Shown here: piece by piece, positions 17,580-26,995 of the stretch | How positions within the stretch are numbered: the stretch's first letter is position 1 | How the letters are laid out: the number at the start of each line of letters is the position of its first letter | From: Chryseobacterium cucumeris | GTDB lineage: Bacteria; Bacteroidota; Bacteroidia; Flavobacteriales; Weeksellaceae | DNA: 64,000 nucleotides | Direction of reading: 5' to 3' | NCBI RefSeq assembly: GCF_001593385.1 | Contig: NZ_LUVZ01000034.1 | Span: 186,001 to 250,000 of the forward strand | The notes under the pieces: generated by a model | Database searches by the model: none | What the model saw: the letters and a program-made list of their open reading frames with translations, nothing else | Told to the model about the DNA's origin: nothing | Made by a program: the position numbers and the translations under genes

Positions 17580-18665
17580 CTATGAAGGTTTGATCAGATC
17601 CAACAAAACCTTTTCATATTTATCCAGAATAATATTCTTCGAGAACCTTGATTTAATAGAGTTTTTTATGGCATCTCTGTTATAATTGCTCTGCAGTACC
17701 TTTACAATCTGCTGGGCAAAGCCATCATAGTTTTCAATATTGGCAACTTCACCATTTACATTATGCTGGATGATTTCATTGATTCCGCCTGGACAGTTAT
17801 TGGCTAAAGAATAAGTTCCGCACGCTCCTGCTTCCAGAAGAACGTTGGGAAAACCTTCGTATCGTGAAGAAAGCACAAATAAATCTGCATATTTCAGATA
17901 TTGGTAGGGATTTTCCTGTCTGCCGTGGAAAATCACTTTTTTCAATCCTAAAAGCTCTTTTGTCTGAAGCAGAAGATCTTTGTCTTTTCCATCTCCTAAA
18001 ATATGAAGCATAATGTTTTCATTCTTCAGCCTTGAAAAAACTTTCAGCAAGTTATCAAACCCTTTTCTGGAAGACAGATTTCCAATGGCCACTACATTTT
18101 TATAATTGTATTTGAAACATTCAGGTTTTAAAGAAACAGCCATTTTATCTTCAATAAAATCAAAGTCTACAGGATTATTGATTTTGATAATTTTTTTCTT
18201 TTTAATATTAAAATTATCCACAAGATCTTTCATCATATCATCACTTTGAGCAATGATTCTCTGATAGTTATTGTAAAAATTATAGAAAAACTTAATCTCT
18301 TTGCGGGTTACATGCTGAGTCACCACATTAGTTTCCCTTGCAATGAATTTTGTTCTTGGAAAAAGTTTTATGAACAGGGACAAATAAGCATTTACTTCAC
18401 CAAAACCGGAGAATACAATATCTGGTTTCCTTCTATAGATTTCTCCTAAAATGGGTTTTAAAGAATGTCTTATTCTTTCAGTATTAATATCAATAATTTC
18501 AACATCTTTTTTCAGAAAATTCAAATATCCGCCTTGTTTACGTAACAGCAAAATCTTAGGCTCAAACCGATCTCTGGAAAGATGATTCGCTATTGTGGTA
18601 ACAATCCTTTCTGCGCCCCCGGTTTCTAAGTCCGGCAGAATAAATATGACAGATATTTTTTTCAT
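17580..18665 (-). CDS. GT4-type glycosyltransferase
   Basis: The 361-residue protein has the two-Rossmann GT-B layout. The N-terminal part contains LPDLETGGAERIVTTIANHL, the acceptor-domain start typical of GT4. The C-terminal part has GNLSSRKGFDNLLKVF and the E-x7-E nucleotide-sugar motif (SSRYEGFPNVLLEAGACG). Such enzymes add sugars to polysaccharide or lipid-linked glycans at the inner face of the membrane. No polysaccharide cluster surrounds it, so the acceptor is unknown. Confidence 0.92.
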   Translation of the reverse strand: MKKISVIFILPDLETGGAERIVTTIANHLSRDRFEPKILLLRKQGGYLNFLKKDVEIIDINTERIRHSLKPILGEIYRRKPDIVFSGFGEVNAYLSLFIKLFPRTKFIARETNVVTQHVTRKEIKFFYNFYNNYQRIIAQSDDMMKDLVDNFNIKKKKIIKINNPVDFDFIEDKMAVSLKPECFKYNYKNVVAIGNLSSRKGFDNLLKVFSRLKNENIMLHILGDGKDKDLLLQTKELLGLKKVIFHGRQENPYQYLKYADLFVLSSRYEGFPNVLLEAGACGTYSLANNCPGGINEIIQHNVNGEVANIENYDGFAQQIVKVLQSNYNRDAIKNSIKSRFSKNIILDKYEKVLLDLIKPS

Positions 18666-18808
18666 CTTATCAAAGTTACTAAAAAGTTTGGTTAAAAGTC
18701 AAATATCGGAAGGATGAAGATTACTGTTTTGATAGCAATTAACAGAAATTAACTTAGCTTTAAAATCTGATTTTATTTACTATCTATTATACAGCTAATA
18801 CGCTATAA

Positions 18809-18846
18809 AAATAAAGTAAGCCTTTCTAATGAAAAGCTTACTTTAT
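18809..18846 (-). terminator. Rho-independent terminator of recQ
   Basis: Stem 18813-18826 with 18831-18844 (one mismatch), followed on the minus strand by an AT-rich T tract. It lies 16 bp past the recQ stop. Confidence 0.78.
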
Positions 18847-18861
18847 TTAATTAATATTTTC

Positions 18862-21066
18862 TTAATTTGCTACGTCACTGATGAATTTAATTCTCAACAT
18901 TCTTACTTCTTCATCAGATAATTCATCCCCGAATTCATCCAGCAATACTTTCATACTGTCGCTTTCAGATTCGTTCATGAATTCCATGAATCCGTCTACA
19001 ATGTCTTCATCAAAATTATCTTCAATATAATAATCGATATTTAGTTTTGTCCCCTGATAGACAATTCTTTCCATTTCTTTAAGAAGTTCATCCATAGAAA
19101 GGTTTTTAGCTCTTGCTATATCTTCAAGGTCAATCTTTTTATCAGTGCTCTGGATGATGAAAACTTTATGGCTGGATTTATTGGCCACCTGTTTTAATAC
19201 CATATCCTGAGTACGTTCGATATTGTTATCTTCTACGTATGTTTTGATGTAATCTGCGAATTCTTTACCATATTTTTTGGCTTTTCCTTCACCTACACCA
19301 TAGATTTTGGTGATCTCATCTACACTTATTGGATACTGAACCGTCATATCCTCCAAACTTGGATCCATAAATACTGTATATGGTGGAATTCCATGTTTTT
19401 TGGCTACTTTCTTTCTTAATTCTTTCAACAGGTTGAAAAGGTTCTGATCCAGCCCTCCTCCAGCCTGCTGCTGTACCTGGTCGCTCTCAGCTTTTGCCTG
19501 AGTAAGATCAAATTCACGGTCTTCAGCAATTAAAAAGATGTCTTTAGATTTACCATTCAGTACACTTTTTCCTTTCTCTGTAATTTTTAAAACCCCGTAG
19601 GTTTCAATATCTTTCTGTAAAAAATTCTGAACAGTGGCCTGTCTCAAAATTGTTTTCCAGTAATTATCTTTTTCGTCTTTCCCAAAACCAAAATGAGAAC
19701 TTTGTTCCAGCTTATAAGATTTTGTTACCGCATTTTCTTTTCCTACGATAACGGAAATCAGGTCTTTAGATTTGAATTTTTCTCCTGTATCACTGATCAG
19801 CTTCAGCGCCTTTTTTAAATCTGCTGTAGCATCCTTTAATTTTGGTGGATTGGATGAATTGTCACACATCTTGGCTCCGTCTCCGTTTACCGGATCGAAA
19901 CTTTCTCCAAAATAGTATAGGATATATTGTCTTCTGCTCATGGAAGTTTCCGCATAACCTACCACTTCATTCAAAAGCTGTAATCCGATCTCTCTTTCTG
20001 AAACGGGTTTTTGAGCCAGGAATTTCTCCAGTTTTTCAATGTCTTTCGGATCATAGAATGCCAGACAATGACCTTCGCCTCCATCTCTTCCCGCTCTTCC
20101 GGTTTCCTGATAATAGCTTTCCAATGATTTCGGGAAGTCGTAATGAATGACAAAACGGACATCCGGTTTATCAATTCCCATCCCGAAGGCAATGGTAGCC
20201 ACAATTACATCTACTTCTTCCATCAGGAATTTATCCTGATTCGCTACTCTCACTTTTTGGTCAAGACCGGCATGATAAGGTAGAGCGTTGATGCCATTTA
20301 CCTGCAGAAGCTGGGCAAATTCTTCCACTTTTCTACGGCTCAGACAATAAACAATTCCTGATTTCCCTTTATGCTGATTGATAAATTTAACGATTTCCTT
20401 ATCTACATTGATTTTAGGACATACTTCATAATATAGATTAGGACGGTTAAAACTTTCTTTAAATACCAATGCATTGGTCATTCCTAAAGTTTTCTGGATA
20501 TCATCCTGAACCTTAGGAGTAGCAGTAGCCGTTAAAGCAATCACCGGTACATTGGCGATTTTGTCAATAATCTGTTTCAGATTTCTGTATTCTGGTCTGA
20601 AATCATGTCCCCACTCTGAAATACAGTGAGCCTCGTCGATAGCAAAGAAAGAAATTTTCACTTCTTTCAAAAAATCCAGGTAATCATCTTTAATTAATGA
20701 TTCAGGAGCTACATACAGAAGTTTGGTTTTGCCGCTTTTGATATCGTCAAAAACCTGTTTGGTCTGCGTTTTGTTTAATGATGAATTCAGTACGTGTGCT
20801 ACCCCATCATCAGATGAAAGGCCGTTCACGGCATCTACCTGATTTTTCATCAACGCTATTAAGGGCGAAACTACTATTGCTGTTCCTTCCGAAATAAGAG
20901 CCGGAAGCTGGTAACATAATGATTTTCCGCCACCTGTAGGCATTAAAACAAATATATCCTTCCCATTCAATAGGTTATCTATAATCTGTTCCTGCTGGCC
21001 CTTAAATGTAGAAAACCCAAAATACTTTTTCAATTCGCCTGATAAATTGGCTTTTTTTGCGCTCAT
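18862..21066 (-). CDS. recQ: ATP-dependent DNA helicase RecQ
   Basis: This 734-residue superfamily 2 helicase acts in recombination and replication-fork repair. Visible parts are Walker A PTGGGKS (43-49), the DEAH box in AIDEAHCISEWGHDFRPEYR, motif VI QETGRAGRDGG, a RecQ-Ct winged helix, and an HRDC domain around residue 530-610 (LFNLLKELRKKVAKKHGIPP). A further helical extension is present at the C-terminus. The zinc-binding subdomain is degenerate: SRRQYILYYFGE is followed by a region with one cysteine (MCDN) instead of the usual C plus CxxCxxC set. This form appears tolerated in Bacteroidetes RecQ. The gene is divergent from kdsD. Confidence 0.95.
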   Translation of the reverse strand: MSAKKANLSGELKKYFGFSTFKGQQEQIIDNLLNGKDIFVLMPTGGGKSLCYQLPALISEGTAIVVSPLIALMKNQVDAVNGLSSDDGVAHVLNSSLNKTQTKQVFDDIKSGKTKLLYVAPESLIKDDYLDFLKEVKISFFAIDEAHCISEWGHDFRPEYRNLKQIIDKIANVPVIALTATATPKVQDDIQKTLGMTNALVFKESFNRPNLYYEVCPKINVDKEIVKFINQHKGKSGIVYCLSRRKVEEFAQLLQVNGINALPYHAGLDQKVRVANQDKFLMEEVDVIVATIAFGMGIDKPDVRFVIHYDFPKSLESYYQETGRAGRDGGEGHCLAFYDPKDIEKLEKFLAQKPVSEREIGLQLLNEVVGYAETSMSRRQYILYYFGESFDPVNGDGAKMCDNSSNPPKLKDATADLKKALKLISDTGEKFKSKDLISVIVGKENAVTKSYKLEQSSHFGFGKDEKDNYWKTILRQATVQNFLQKDIETYGVLKITEKGKSVLNGKSKDIFLIAEDREFDLTQAKAESDQVQQQAGGGLDQNLFNLLKELRKKVAKKHGIPPYTVFMDPSLEDMTVQYPISVDEITKIYGVGEGKAKKYGKEFADYIKTYVEDNNIERTQDMVLKQVANKSSHKVFIIQSTDKKIDLEDIARAKNLSMDELLKEMERIVYQGTKLNIDYYIEDNFDEDIVDGFMEFMNESESDSMKVLLDEFGDELSDEEVRMLRIKFISDVAN

Positions 21067-21098
21067 CTAATTTTCTATTGCTAAATTTGCATCTCACC

Positions 21099-21106
21099 CA
21101 AAGTTA
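21099..21106 (-). promoter_or_regulatory. Candidate recQ -7 element (TAACTTTG)
   Basis: On the minus strand TAACTTTG matches TAnnTTTG and lies 32 bp before the recQ start. Confidence 0.42.
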
Positions 21107-21224
21107 TAAAAATTCTGCTTAAAATAAAAGCGAACGAATTTATAAAAAATAAAATTTATATTAAATATTCTTTTTAAAATATAACGTTTTTTATAAACTT
21201 TTTTGTATACCTTATCATCGTAAA

Positions 21225-22184
21225 ATGGATAGAACCAACATTATATCAATTGCAAAAAGCACTTTAGAAATAGAAATTTCTGAACTTGAAAAATTAAAAA
21301 ACAGAATAGATGACCAATTTGCCCAGGCTGTAGAGATCATTCACTCGGCAAAAGGAAAGCTCATTGTAGTAGGAATAGGGAAATCTGCCCATGTGGGTAA
21401 CAAAATTGTGGCTACCTTAAATTCTACAGGTACACCTTCTCAGTTTTTACATGCTTCGGAAGCTATTCATGGAGATCTTGGAGTTATTCAGAAACAGGAT
21501 GTTGTTTTATGCATCTCCAATTCCGGAAATTCTCCTGAAATTGCCAATCTGGTTCCTTATTTAAAAGATTATTCTTCTGCCTTGATCGGAATGACGGGAA
21601 ATAAATCCAGTAAACTGGCAGAGTTTTCAGAAGTTATTCTGGATACTCATGTGGATGTCGAAGCGTGCCCGAATAAACTGGCTCCTACAAGTTCTACAAC
21701 TATACAAATGGCTTTGGGAGATGCTTTAGCTGTTGCTTTAATGGAACTGAACGATTTTAAAGCTAATGATTTCGCCAAATTTCACCCTGGAGGAAGCCTA
21801 GGAAAGAATCTTACGTCTAAAGTAGAACAGTTTCTTTCTTCCCAAAAACCTCAGGTAACAGAAGATTCTTCGATAAGAGATGTCATCATTTCCATCAGTG
21901 CTTCAAGCCACGGAATTACAGTCGTGACCAATGAAGATCAGATTATTGGTGTTATCACAGACGGAGATTTAAGAAGAATGCTGATGAAAGGAGAAGATAT
22001 CAGTAAAGTATTGGCTAAAGATATCATGTCTGCCCGTCCAAGAACAATTGAAAAGGAAGCTCTGGCTAAAGAAGCCATGAAAGTTCTGAAAGAAAATAAT
22101 ATCGGCCAACTTGTAGTAACGGAAAACGGAAAATATTTCGGGATTATAGACCTGCATAAACTGCTGGACGAAGGGATTAACTAG
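21225..22184 (+). CDS. kdsD: KpsF/GutQ-type arabinose-5-phosphate isomerase
   Basis: The 319-residue protein joins a sugar-isomerase (SIS) domain (about 40-170, GKLIVVGIGKSAHVGNKIVA and SNSGNSPEIANLVPYL) to a pair of CBS domains (about 205-319, SHGITVVTNEDQIIGVITDG and NNIGQLVVTENGKYFGIID). This architecture converts ribulose 5-phosphate to arabinose 5-phosphate, the first step of Kdo synthesis for lipopolysaccharide. CFHPGG-like segment KFHPGGSLGK at the end of the SIS domain is typical. It heads a plus-strand run with an unknown gene and tatC. Confidence 0.93.
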   Translation: MDRTNIISIAKSTLEIEISELEKLKNRIDDQFAQAVEIIHSAKGKLIVVGIGKSAHVGNKIVATLNSTGTPSQFLHASEAIHGDLGVIQKQDVVLCISNSGNSPEIANLVPYLKDYSSALIGMTGNKSSKLAEFSEVILDTHVDVEACPNKLAPTSSTTIQMALGDALAVALMELNDFKANDFAKFHPGGSLGKNLTSKVEQFLSSQKPQVTEDSSIRDVIISISASSHGITVVTNEDQIIGVITDGDLRRMLMKGEDISKVLAKDIMSARPRTIEKEALAKEAMKVLKENNIGQLVVTENGKYFGIIDLHKLLDEGIN

Positions 22185-22253
22185 AATTCAAATAATAGAT
22201 TTCAGGCATTATACCTTCGGATCAGCATTTTAATTAAATATTTTTAAGGTATT

Positions 22254-22781
22254 ATGATGATTATTGTCTACTTACTGATTCTATTCCCAATATTTTTGAA
22301 AAAATATCTTGACTATCAGGATTCACAAAGTAATAAGGTACATCATTTTCCGTTGGAACCTGATCATGGGCCTGAATATTCTACTCATGATAGAAATTCG
22401 TACTATGATCAAAAAAGTCAGGACTATTTTGATCGTGTCATACGATGCCTGATCTTCTGTACTTATGATGATAAAAAGTTTCATTCTGTTGCAGACTGCC
22501 TGTCTCTGACAGATATCGGAGATGATTTGCGTATATTCTCATACAGCGAAGAAATAGAATCGTTATTCAGGAATAAGTTCATCAACGAATCACTGAGACA
22601 GAAAATATCAGATTTTAAAAAGGTGTCGGATGAAGTCACAGAAGAAGAATGGGTTTTCGAATCAATAGATCTTAGCCATGATGAAAGGTGGAAAAAAATC
22701 AACTTAGCCGCAGAAGACCTTTTAACAGAAATGAATATTAAAGAAAGGGATTTTAATTTTGCTTTATATGTACCTCGATAA
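22254..22781 (+). CDS. Membrane-anchored protein of unknown function
   Basis: I do not recognise this 175-residue protein. A hydrophobic N-terminus (MMIIVYLLILFPIFLKKYL) should form a single membrane anchor with the rest in the cytosol. The soluble part is acidic and Asp/Ser rich with no clear motif. It lies between kdsD and tatC with gaps of 69 and 66 bp. tatC has its own -7 box, so co-transcription is uncertain. Confidence 0.68.
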   Translation: MMIIVYLLILFPIFLKKYLDYQDSQSNKVHHFPLEPDHGPEYSTHDRNSYYDQKSQDYFDRVIRCLIFCTYDDKKFHSVADCLSLTDIGDDLRIFSYSEEIESLFRNKFINESLRQKISDFKKVSDEVTEEEWVFESIDLSHDERWKKINLAAEDLLTEMNIKERDFNFALYVPR

Positions 22782-22820
22782 TTTTAAAAACCAACATCGG
22801 TCATTTAATTAAATATTTTA

Positions 22821-22828
22821 TAAATTTG
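22821..22828 (+). promoter_or_regulatory. Candidate tatC -7 element (TAAATTTG)
   Basis: An exact TAnnTTTG match 20 bp before the GTG start of tatC. Confidence 0.5.
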
Positions 22829-22847
22829 CGCTTTAAAATTTTATTCT

Positions 22848-23675
22848 GTGAGTGATGGTAAAGACATGTCCTTCCTTGGACATATAGGAGAATTAAGAGG
22901 GCATCTGATCCGTTCGATTATTGCTATCATAATTGCGGCTTTTGTGGTTGGTTTTAATATCAACTGGATTATGGACCATATCTTTTTTGGGCCTACCAGA
23001 AATGATTTCCCGACTTTCAGAGTGGTTAATCATTTTTCAAGAATGATTTTGGGGGAAGACAGTATTCATCTTCCAAAGGACTTCCCTGTTCGTGTACAGA
23101 GGTTGTATCAGCAGTTCAATGTAATGATGGCTGTTTCAATTTTTGGAGGAATGGTGGCTGCATTTCCTTATATTGTTTGGGAACTGTGGCGTTTTATTGG
23201 CCCAGCTTTACATCCAAGAGAAAGAAAAAACTCTATTTATATTATTAATGCGGTATGGATTCTTTTCATGACCGGAGTATTATGCGGTTATTTCCTTATA
23301 CTTCCGTTCGCCGTTAATTTCGGGGTTATTTTTAAAATCTCAGACATTATCGTTCCGCTTTATGATTTAAGTGATTATACCACTTTATTTTTACAGGTGG
23401 TTTTGGGTATGGGCGTTATTTTCCTTTTCCCGATTTTGATCTACTTCCTTACGAGCATCGGAATTCTGACGCCTACATTTATGAAAACCTACCGTCGTCA
23501 TGCTATTGTTCTGATTATGGTAGTGGCTGCAATTATTACCCCGGCAGATGTTCTGAGTATGTTGATGGCCGCATTCCCGCTGCTTATTTTATATGAATTC
23601 AGTATTATGATGTGTACGTTCACTTATAAAAAAGTACAGAAGAGCAACGCAAATCTTCCTGCAGTACAGAAATAA
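22848..23675 (+). CDS. tatC: Twin-arginine translocase subunit TatC
   Basis: The 275-residue protein has six predicted membrane segments and the TatC N-terminal signature (MSFLGHIGELRGHLIRSI), where the signal-peptide-binding glutamate lies. Other family residues include FPYIVWELWRFIGPALHPRERK and the PEDVxS-like ITPADVLSMLMAAFPLLILYE. It recognises twin-arginine signal peptides and forms the export channel with TatA. Translation starts at GTG (22848), the start nearest the -7 box; the next in-frame ATG would cut into the conserved N-terminus. Confidence 0.95.
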   Translation: MSDGKDMSFLGHIGELRGHLIRSIIAIIIAAFVVGFNINWIMDHIFFGPTRNDFPTFRVVNHFSRMILGEDSIHLPKDFPVRVQRLYQQFNVMMAVSIFGGMVAAFPYIVWELWRFIGPALHPRERKNSIYIINAVWILFMTGVLCGYFLILPFAVNFGVIFKISDIIVPLYDLSDYTTLFLQVVLGMGVIFLFPILIYFLTSIGILTPTFMKTYRRHAIVLIMVVAAIITPADVLSMLMAAFPLLILYEFSIMMCTFTYKKVQKSNANLPAVQK

Positions 23676-23700
23676 AAGTATTTTTTACTAAGAAAGCTTA

Positions 23701-23737
23701 AGTGCTACTATTCAATTTGAATGGTAGCACTTTTTTT
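23701..23737 (+). terminator. Rho-independent terminator of tatC
   Basis: Stem GTGCTACTATTC paired with GAATGGTAGCAC (one G-T pair), followed by TTTTTTT, 27 bp after the tatC stop. Confidence 0.85.
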
Positions 23738-23901
23738 ATTTAAAAAAATCAACCTTAATTATATTTATTCTTAATATAATTAAAAATAACGATAAAATTC
23801 AACTAAAATTATAAAGTTGGGAGTAATTAACAATCTATCACTAACTAAAGATTAAAAAAAATACACTATATTTAAAACTTCAATAACAACAATAAAAAAA
23901 T

Positions 23902-26862
23902 ATGAAAAAGAGAATTATTTTCGTCTGTGCATTGGCTTTAAGTCTAAGTGGTTTACAGGCACAACGCTGGGAACCAGTCTTGGAAAAAGTTACGCCCGTA
24001 AGAAAAGAAGTAAAAGTAGAATATGCCTACAAATTTGATCTTTCTGCATTAAGAAATCAACTAAAGAATGCTCCTGAAGCAGGAAAAGGAGGAAGCGCTG
24101 TAATCGTTTCTCTCCCTACAGCAGATGGAAGAATTGAAAGATTTTCAGTTTACAGTTCGCCGGTAGTAGAAAAATCTATGGCGGACAGATATGAATTGGG
24201 AGCATACTCAGGTATCGGGCTGGATAATCCGCATAAGCAAATCCGGTTCAGTACAGCACCAAACGATTTTCAGTCTATGACATTCGATACTGATACAGGA
24301 AAATACGAATTCATAGAACCGATCAATAAAGAAAAGGATGTATATGGAGTCTTTTTCAAATCCAACAAATCTCATGAAGATCCTTTTGAATGTAGAACTT
24401 CTGAGCCTGAAAAGGCAAAGAAAGAAATGAATAAACTGCTTAAAACAAAAAATGTTTTAAAGGGTTTAGGAAGCGCTAACAAAAGTAATGAACAAAAATA
24501 CAGAACCTACAGAATTGCAATCTCTGTAAACGGTGAATATACGCAACTTGCCGGAAGTGTTCCTGCAGCAGCAGCCCGCATTAACGCTACAATGAACCGT
24601 GTAAATGGTGTTTTTGAAAAAGATTTTGGAATCCATATGATTGTACAGGATCTTCCACAACTTATATTTGCAGATCCGGCTACGGACCCTTATTCCAATG
24701 TAATCACCAATTCAAACGGAACTTATAGCGCTCCTGGAGCATGGAACCTGCAGCTTCAGCAAACGCTTACCAATACTGCCGGTGTAGGTAATGCCGCCTA
24801 TGATATAGGACATTTCTTTGGCCACAGAGGTGGTGGTGGAAGCGCCGGAGATGTAGGAAATGTCTGCAGAAACCCTGCAAATAATAATGATGCAACTTCT
24901 AAAGGGGCAGGAATTACTTCTCCTTCTACTCCGGATCAGCCTTTTGGAGATAATTATGACATCGATTTTGTAGCGCATGAGATCGGCCACCAGTTCGGTG
25001 CAGCACACACTATGTCTATTGCTTTACATGGTGCCCATATGGAACCGGGATCCGGATCTTCCATTATGGGATATGCCGGTATTACAAACTACAATGTCCA
25101 GATGCATTCTGATGCTTATTTTCATACTAAAAATATTGAAGAAGTAGGTGCATATGTCAATGCTCAGGACTGTGGAATTATTACGAATGTAGCCAATACA
25201 CCTCCTTCTATTCAGCCAATGGCTAATAAAATGATCCCTAAAGGAACAGCCTTTGTGTTAACAGCTTCTGCAACGGATACACAAAATGATCCAATGACTT
25301 ATACCTGGGAACAATATGATCTGGCTACATCTGCTTTTGGACCCGTAAGTGCAACCAGAAATAATGGGGCGAATTTCAGATCTTTAATGCCTACAACCTC
25401 GCCTACCCGTTATTTTCCTAAATTCACCAATGTTCTTAATGGTACTCTTACCAGTGCTTCTGATTGGGAGACAGTATCCAACATACCAAGAACAATGAAT
25501 TTCAAAGTAACCGTGAGAGATAATAATCCGGATGCTGCACAACAACAGACACAAAGCAGTCTGATGAAAGTAGATATAGGAAATGAAGGTCCTTTCAAAG
25601 TAACATCAACTACGGTTTACAATAATACACCTGGAGCGGTTACATGGGATGTGGTAAACACCAATAACGCTCCTTATAATGTACAAAACGTTAAAATAGA
25701 TTATACTACAGACAATGGAACTACATGGACCGTTATCAGTCCATCTACAGCGAATGACGGATCTGAGCCGTTCTCGTTCTCCTCTTTGGCAACAGGTGCC
25801 AGTGTAAAAATAAGAGTAAGCGCCATTGATAATGTATTCTACGCTATTGGAAATGCTACTGTATCCGCATCTGCGAGTGCTTGTACAACATCTGCTCCAA
25901 CAGGAATTACTGTAACCGGTATTACAAGAACTTCAGCATCTGTAAACTGGACAGCGTTAGTAGGAGCAACATACTCTGTAATGTATAGAAAAGTAGGAAC
26001 AGCAACATGGACTACAGTACCTGTTTCAACAAACTCCTATAACATTTCAGGACTTACTGAAGCTACTCAATATGAAGTACAGGTAGCTAATGTTTGTAGT
26101 GCTTCTGTTGGTTCTTATTCAGCATCAACGAATTTTACAACCTCTCCATTTGCTAAGTGTTCAATCACAGGAACAAATGCTGCTGACGAGTATATTTCCA
26201 ATGTTACAGTAACCGGTGCGGGTATGAGCCCTGTTTCAAACAGCAGCAGCAATACACCTTATACAGACTATACTACAGATCCTTCAAAACTGATTACGCT
26301 GATGTCCGGATCTACAGGAAATAATGTAAGTATCACCAAAGGATGGACAGGTTCTCAGTATAACGACGGAGTAACAGCATGGATAGATTTTAACAAAGAC
26401 GGAGTATTCTCTTCTTCTGAAGTCATCTATACCAGCGCACCTAGTATCGTATCACCTGTTTCCGGAACATTCTCTGTACCGGCAGACGCTTATACCGGAG
26501 GAAACGTAATTATGAGAGTTGTATTAGGGTATGAAAGTCAACCAAGTAGCGGATGTAGCAACCAGCAGTATGGTGAAGTTGAGGATTATCCGGTATTGAT
26601 TCAGCAACAGCTTTCTACCAGTGAGACAGTGAAAGATAAGAGTTCAATCCAGATCTACCCTAACCCGGCAAGTGATGTATTGAACGTAACTCAGATTTCA
26701 TCTAAAGCTCAATTTATCATTACAAATATGGCTGGTCAAAAAGTAATGAATGGCCAGATTAATGATAATAAAATCTCTGTATCAAACCTAAGTACAGGAG
26801 CTTATATTATTTCAATTGAAGATAAAGGAACGACTTCAAATCTGAAATTCATCAAAAAATAA
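23902..26862 (+). CDS. Secreted reprolysin-like (M12B) metallopeptidase with FN3, GEVEDYP and T9SS type A domains
   Basis: The 986-residue protein has a signal peptide and a propeptide-like region to about residue 195. The metzincin catalytic domain carries the zinc motif HEIGHQFGAAH (359-369) and a Met-turn (SIMGYAG). A beta-sandwich region follows, then a fibronectin type III domain (APTGITVTGITRTSASVNW). Next is a GEVEDYP module (YGEVEDYPVLI), and finally a T9SS type A sorting domain (IYPNPASDVLNVTQ through the end). This predicts a surface-anchored or released zinc endopeptidase. Two more secreted metallopeptidase genes follow on the same strand, each with its own terminator. Confidence 0.93.
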   Translation: MKKRIIFVCALALSLSGLQAQRWEPVLEKVTPVRKEVKVEYAYKFDLSALRNQLKNAPEAGKGGSAVIVSLPTADGRIERFSVYSSPVVEKSMADRYELGAYSGIGLDNPHKQIRFSTAPNDFQSMTFDTDTGKYEFIEPINKEKDVYGVFFKSNKSHEDPFECRTSEPEKAKKEMNKLLKTKNVLKGLGSANKSNEQKYRTYRIAISVNGEYTQLAGSVPAAAARINATMNRVNGVFEKDFGIHMIVQDLPQLIFADPATDPYSNVITNSNGTYSAPGAWNLQLQQTLTNTAGVGNAAYDIGHFFGHRGGGGSAGDVGNVCRNPANNNDATSKGAGITSPSTPDQPFGDNYDIDFVAHEIGHQFGAAHTMSIALHGAHMEPGSGSSIMGYAGITNYNVQMHSDAYFHTKNIEEVGAYVNAQDCGIITNVANTPPSIQPMANKMIPKGTAFVLTASATDTQNDPMTYTWEQYDLATSAFGPVSATRNNGANFRSLMPTTSPTRYFPKFTNVLNGTLTSASDWETVSNIPRTMNFKVTVRDNNPDAAQQQTQSSLMKVDIGNEGPFKVTSTTVYNNTPGAVTWDVVNTNNAPYNVQNVKIDYTTDNGTTWTVISPSTANDGSEPFSFSSLATGASVKIRVSAIDNVFYAIGNATVSASASACTTSAPTGITVTGITRTSASVNWTALVGATYSVMYRKVGTATWTTVPVSTNSYNISGLTEATQYEVQVANVCSASVGSYSASTNFTTSPFAKCSITGTNAADEYISNVTVTGAGMSPVSNSSSNTPYTDYTTDPSKLITLMSGSTGNNVSITKGWTGSQYNDGVTAWIDFNKDGVFSSSEVIYTSAPSIVSPVSGTFSVPADAYTGGNVIMRVVLGYESQPSSGCSNQQYGEVEDYPVLIQQQLSTSETVKDKSSIQIYPNPASDVLNVTQISSKAQFIITNMAGQKVMNGQINDNKISVSNLSTGAYIISIEDKGTTSNLKFIKK

Positions 26863-26878
26863 AACCTAATCAGTTTTA

Positions 26879-26907
26879 CAGCCCGGCAATGACCGGGCTT
26901 TTTTTAT
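26879..26907 (+). terminator. Rho-independent terminator
   Basis: Stem AGCCCGG/CCGGGCT with a 6-nt loop and a seven-T run follows the M12B-like gene by 17 bp. Confidence 0.9.
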
Positions 26908-26965
26908 ACCTTCTTAAAATCTGTATTTAATTTGATTTCCGGCATGTGCTATTAATTTAATTTTA

Positions 26966-26973
26966 TACTTTTG
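26966..26973 (+). promoter_or_regulatory. Candidate -7 promoter element (TACTTTTG)
   Basis: Matches TAnnTTTG, 22 bp before the M1 peptidase start. No clear -33 box. Confidence 0.45.
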
Positions 26974-26995
26974 AAAAGATTTAATATAAGTTTAA

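Noticed and set aside
19842..20150. 102-codon plus-strand frame inside recQ
   Set aside because: Antisense shadow of a conserved helicase region.
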